Shown: positions 61,360 to 64,000 of the stretch, piece after piece
Layout: the number at the start of each line of letters is the position of its first letter
Numbering within the stretch: the stretch's first letter is position 1
DNA from: Deltaproteobacteria bacterium
Lineage (GTDB): Bacteria; Myxococcota; Kuafuiibacteriia; Kuafuiibacteriales; Kuafuiibacteriaceae
Assembly (NCBI GenBank): GCA_016703535.1
Contig: JADJBV010000001.1
Coordinates: forward strand, 4,826,001-4,890,000
Direction of reading: 5' to 3'
DNA: 64,000 nucleotides
Notes under the pieces: generated by a model
The model's input: only the letters and a program-made list of their open reading frames with translations
Told to the model about the DNA's origin: nothing
The model's database searches: none
Position numbers and translations under genes: made by a program

Positions 61360-63162
61360 TTAGTCCGCGCCGAACAAGTCGGGGGCCCAACGACGTAAGC
61401 TCTCGGCCAAGGCTTGCTCCACCTCGCCCGCGGTCGCCAGCCCAAGGGCGGTCTTCGCGAAGTCCTGGCACTCGGCCAAGGACAACTTCCGGATCATCCG
61501 CTTCACCAGCGGGATGGCCCGGGCCGTCATCGACAACGACCGGAGCCCCAGCCCCACCAACAGCGGGGAGTGAAAGGGGTCGCCCGCCATCTCGCCGCAG
61601 ATCGACACCGGTCGGCCGTGGACCGCGGCGGCTCGACAAACCGAGTCGAGGATCCGCAGCAGCGCTGGGTGGCAAGGTCGATAGAGGTAGGCCACCTCCT
61701 CGTTGCCTCGATCGGTGGCCAACACGTACTGCACCAGATCGTTGGTGCCGATGGCGAAGAAATCGGCCTCCTTGGCGAGCAGGTCAGCGATCCAAGCCGC
61801 CGCCGGGGTCTCGATCATCACCCCAACCGGCAGGTTCGGATCGTGAGGGCGCCCTTCACTCTCCAACTTTCGACTGAGCTCGGCGATGATCTCTCGGGAT
61901 CGACGCAGCTCCTCGACCGCGGTGACGAAGGGGAGTAACAGGCGCACCCGCTTGGTGGCCGACGCCAACAAGATCCCCTCCAGCTGCTCTCGAAACAGCG
62001 GCTCGTCCCGCAAGCTGAGGCGGATCGCCCGTAGGCCCAAGGCTGGATTGCTGGGGTGCCCTCGTTCAGGGGTCCAAGAGGGCACCAGATCGCCGGTGGG
62101 GCTGGCGAAGGGGAGGTTCTTGTCGGCGCCGAGATCCAAGGTGCGGATGGTCAACGGCCGATCGCCGACCGCGTCGACCACCCGCTGGTAGGCCGCGTGA
62201 TGGGCCTCGGCGCCAGCTACCCCCGGGCTCTCGATGGGCAAAAACTCGGTCCGGTAGAGGCCAATCCCTTGGCCGCCGTAGAGCAACACGCTCTCGACCT
62301 CACCCGAAACCTCGATGTTCCCGAGCAGCTCGATGCGGACCCCGTCGCTGGTCTCGGCGGGCAACAGGCGATCGGCCAGCAGCGCCTTTTGTTCGAGGCG
62401 CAAACGCCGGGCCCGACCGCGATAACGGCTGGCCATCGAGGCGCTGGGCCGGAGCAAGAGCTCTCCGGTGCCCCCATCCAAGATGATCTCGTCGCCCGAT
62501 CCCGCCAGCTGCATGATCCGGGTGGCGCTGACCACCGACGGCACCCCCAAGGCCCGAGCCAAAATGGCGGTATGGGAGGTGCGTCCCCCACTTTCGGTGA
62601 CAAATCCCCGGGCCGAATATTTGGCCAGGGACACCATGTCGGCCGGAGAAAGATCGTACGCCACCACCACCGCGTCTTCCGAGAGGTGATCGAGGAGTTC
62701 GGTCTCGACCCCAACCAGGTTGCGCAACACCCGATCACCGACGATGTCGACGTCGCTGCGACGCTCCCGGAAGTAGTCCTGCTCCAGGCGATCGAAGGCG
62801 GCCTTCAACCCCCGGGTGGTGTCCTTCAGGGCCCACTCGGCGTTTTGACCTTCCTTGAGGATCCGATCCTTGCAGGCGTCGTAGAAGGCGTGGTCCCGCA
62901 GGATCATCCCGTGGGCCCCCAAGAGGAGCTCCACCTGCGGCATGCCGGCTTCCAGGGCCCGGGCCCGGAACTCCTTGAGCTGTTCTTCGGAGGCAAACAC
63001 CGCCCGCTCGAAGCGCTCGACCTCCTTGGCTCTCAACTCCGGGGCCACGTGATAGTGGGGTGCGGTCAGGCGCCGCCGATCCACGATGTGGACCTTGCCG
63101 AAGGCGATGCCGGCACAAACGCCGATGCCCTGGAGCCGGGTGGTCAAGGAGGCTGGGCTCAA
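61360..63162 (-). CDS. ptsI: PTS enzyme I (phosphoenolpyruvate-protein phosphotransferase)
   Basis: The protein has 600 residues. It transfers phosphate from PEP to HPr. The phosphorylated His lies in SGGRTSHTAILARALGVPSV, the swivelling domain. The C-terminal PEP barrel has GLYRTEFLP, LRIDEPLFREQL-like strands, FFAIGTNDLVQYVLATDR and SICGEMAGDP. TTG start with TTGA overlap to the upstream EIIB-HPr gene. In Myxococcota this PTS is usually regulatory rather than for sugar uptake. Confidence 0.94.
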   Translation of the reverse strand: MSPASLTTRLQGIGVCAGIAFGKVHIVDRRRLTAPHYHVAPELRAKEVERFERAVFASEEQLKEFRARALEAGMPQVELLLGAHGMILRDHAFYDACKDRILKEGQNAEWALKDTTRGLKAAFDRLEQDYFRERRSDVDIVGDRVLRNLVGVETELLDHLSEDAVVVAYDLSPADMVSLAKYSARGFVTESGGRTSHTAILARALGVPSVVSATRIMQLAGSGDEIILDGGTGELLLRPSASMASRYRGRARRLRLEQKALLADRLLPAETSDGVRIELLGNIEVSGEVESVLLYGGQGIGLYRTEFLPIESPGVAGAEAHHAAYQRVVDAVGDRPLTIRTLDLGADKNLPFASPTGDLVPSWTPERGHPSNPALGLRAIRLSLRDEPLFREQLEGILLASATKRVRLLLPFVTAVEELRRSREIIAELSRKLESEGRPHDPNLPVGVMIETPAAAWIADLLAKEADFFAIGTNDLVQYVLATDRGNEEVAYLYRPCHPALLRILDSVCRAAAVHGRPVSICGEMAGDPFHSPLLVGLGLRSLSMTARAIPLVKRMIRKLSLAECQDFAKTALGLATAGEVEQALAESLRRWAPDLFGAD

Positions 63163-64000
63163 GCGCCGGTCCCCCGCCCCACACCCTCCTCGAAGCCTCG
63201 GGCAAAAAGGCCTCTCAAGGCCTCAAAGGCGTCTTTGGCGCCTGGTCCGGTGACCACCACGTCCAACTTGGTCCCGGGCCCGGCGCCCAAGGTGGTCAGC
63301 CCCAACAGGCTCTTGGCGTTGACGAAGTCCCCGCCCTGCCCCACCTCGACGCTGGCCGCCAACTTGCCCGCAAACTGGGCCAGGACGCTGGCGGCCCGCA
63401 GGTGCAGGCCCCGTTCGTTGACCACCTCCAACACCCCGGCGACCCGATCTTTGGAGTCGTCCTTGATCTCGGGAGCGCCAGCGTCGGGCGGGAGGTCGGG
63501 TTCACTCAGCAGATCTGAAGGGATCTGGAGGTCCGAGGTCGAAAGTTCGTCGGTCAGCGGATCCCGCGGATCGTCGTCGGCCAGGGGCTGGACGTAGACC
63601 CGGATGCCACGTTCGGTCAGGCGATCGATCACCGCCCGATCTTCGGCGCTCAGGTGCACCGCCGGCACCAACATCTTGGTCCCATCCGCCCTGGGCAGGT
63701 GACCGACGTTGATCGCGTCGATCTGCAGGCCAGAGTCCAAGGCCCGTTCGACCCCGGCCAAACTGACGAAGAGGACCATCTGCCGACACCCCGATCGGAC
63801 CTCGGCCAAGGCATCGCTGACTTGCTCTTCGCGCACACAACGGACCAACACCTGATCCATCGCCGACATCCGGCAGATGGTGGCCAAACGCCGATCGGCC
63901 GCGACGTCCCGACAAGCAATGACCAGGCGCTCCAGGCCCAAACTTGGGACCCAACCGCTCATCAAAGTGGCGTGCACCAAGCGAGGATCCACGCGAAAAA
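63159..64000 (-). CDS. PTS mannose-type EIIB fused to HPr (5'-partial at window edge)
   Basis: The visible 277 or more residues run from FRVDPRLVHATLMSGWV (EIIB of the mannose/sorbose family; His in DPRLVH is the phospho-acceptor) through an acidic linker (about 140-180) to an HPr domain, VNERGLHLRAASVLAQFAG (His 197), with NAKSLLGL containing the Ser-46-like site. The Pro after HPr His-Ala-Arg is replaced (HLRAA). Codons Phe-Arg continue upstream of GTG 63992, so the true start lies beyond 64000. The fusion would pass phosphate directly from ptsI to an EIIA/EIIB output. Confidence 0.9.
   Translation of the reverse strand, partial: FRVDPRLVHATLMSGWVPSLGLERLVIACRDVAADRRLATICRMSAMDQVLVRCVREEQVSDALAEVRSGCRQMVLFVSLAGVERALDSGLQIDAINVGHLPRADGTKMLVPAVHLSAEDRAVIDRLTERGIRVYVQPLADDDPRDPLTDELSTSDLQIPSDLLSEPDLPPDAGAPEIKDDSKDRVAGVLEVVNERGLHLRAASVLAQFAGKLAASVEVGQGGDFVNAKSLLGLTTLGAGPGTKLDVVVTGPGAKDAFEALRGLFARGFEEGVGRGTGA

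Overview
This is a 64-kb, very GC-rich chromosomal segment with dense coding on both strands. The longest gene-free gap is about 230 bp. I see no tRNA, rRNA, IS element, integrase, phage module or CRISPR array. The sequence points to a member of the Myxococcota (former delta-proteobacteria). The evidence is a run of lipoproteins with Asp/Gly/Ala-rich linkers behind the lipobox, a MYXO-CTERM-like Cys...hydrophobic...Arg tag, a eukaryotic-type Ser/Thr kinase, an FHA-sigma54 activator, a stand-alone GspE N-terminal (MshEN-type) protein, a regulatory-type PTS with an EIIB-HPr fusion, and frequent GTG/TTG starts with ATGA/GTGA stop-start overlaps.

Layout. 1-5.4 kb: membrane metallopeptidase with TPRs, NTF2-like lipoprotein, a homoserine-kinase-like protein that has lost catalytic residues, an MshEN-type protein and a frameshifted holB. 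5.4-9.1 kb: two coupled lipoproteins, one carrying a PEP-synthase-type ATP-binding domain. 9.2-11.9 kb: serA coupled to a D-2-hydroxyglutarate dehydrogenase (serine synthesis). 12-15 kb: lipoprotein, MoaD/ThiS-like protein and Asp-box beta-propeller. 15-16.4 kb: NTF2-like and DOMON proteins and a MarR regulator, with matching palindromic operators in front of both transcription units. 16.6-24 kb: signalling cluster (Ser/Thr kinase, exported membrane protein, FHA-sigma54 activator, large lipoprotein). 24-30.4 kb: SLT transglycosylase-like protein, metG, a Fn3/propeller lipoprotein and a HEAT-repeat protein.

30.5-38.8 kb is the most interesting part. It is a tightly coupled nine-gene operon for a CMP-activated, NeuB-type sugar acid, built around a split transketolase, a GSAM-like aminotransferase and an SDR instead of the usual sialic, legionaminic or pseudaminic acid enzymes. 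It also has its own SpsF-like cytidylyltransferase, KdsC-like phosphatase, HP-motif glycosyltransferase and LPG-synthase-type membrane protein. A fatty-acid-hydroxylase-type membrane enzyme and tatD follow.

40.5-54.3 kb: a SUKH-TPR protein with an extreme acidic tail, an OMP-like protein, a double esterase with an internal MYXO-CTERM-like tag, a DcrB-like protein coupled to a heme-thiolate (family 2) peroxidase-like protein, an RskA-like lipoprotein divergent from a LysR regulator, DUF502 and NlpC/P60 proteins, and a coupled beta-helix lipoprotein plus diheme cytochrome of unknown function. 54-64 kb: lhr helicase, metK, a membrane protein with a duplicated module, ptsI and an EIIB-HPr fusion cut by the window edge.

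All family assignments were made by reading motifs by eye. No database search was run.
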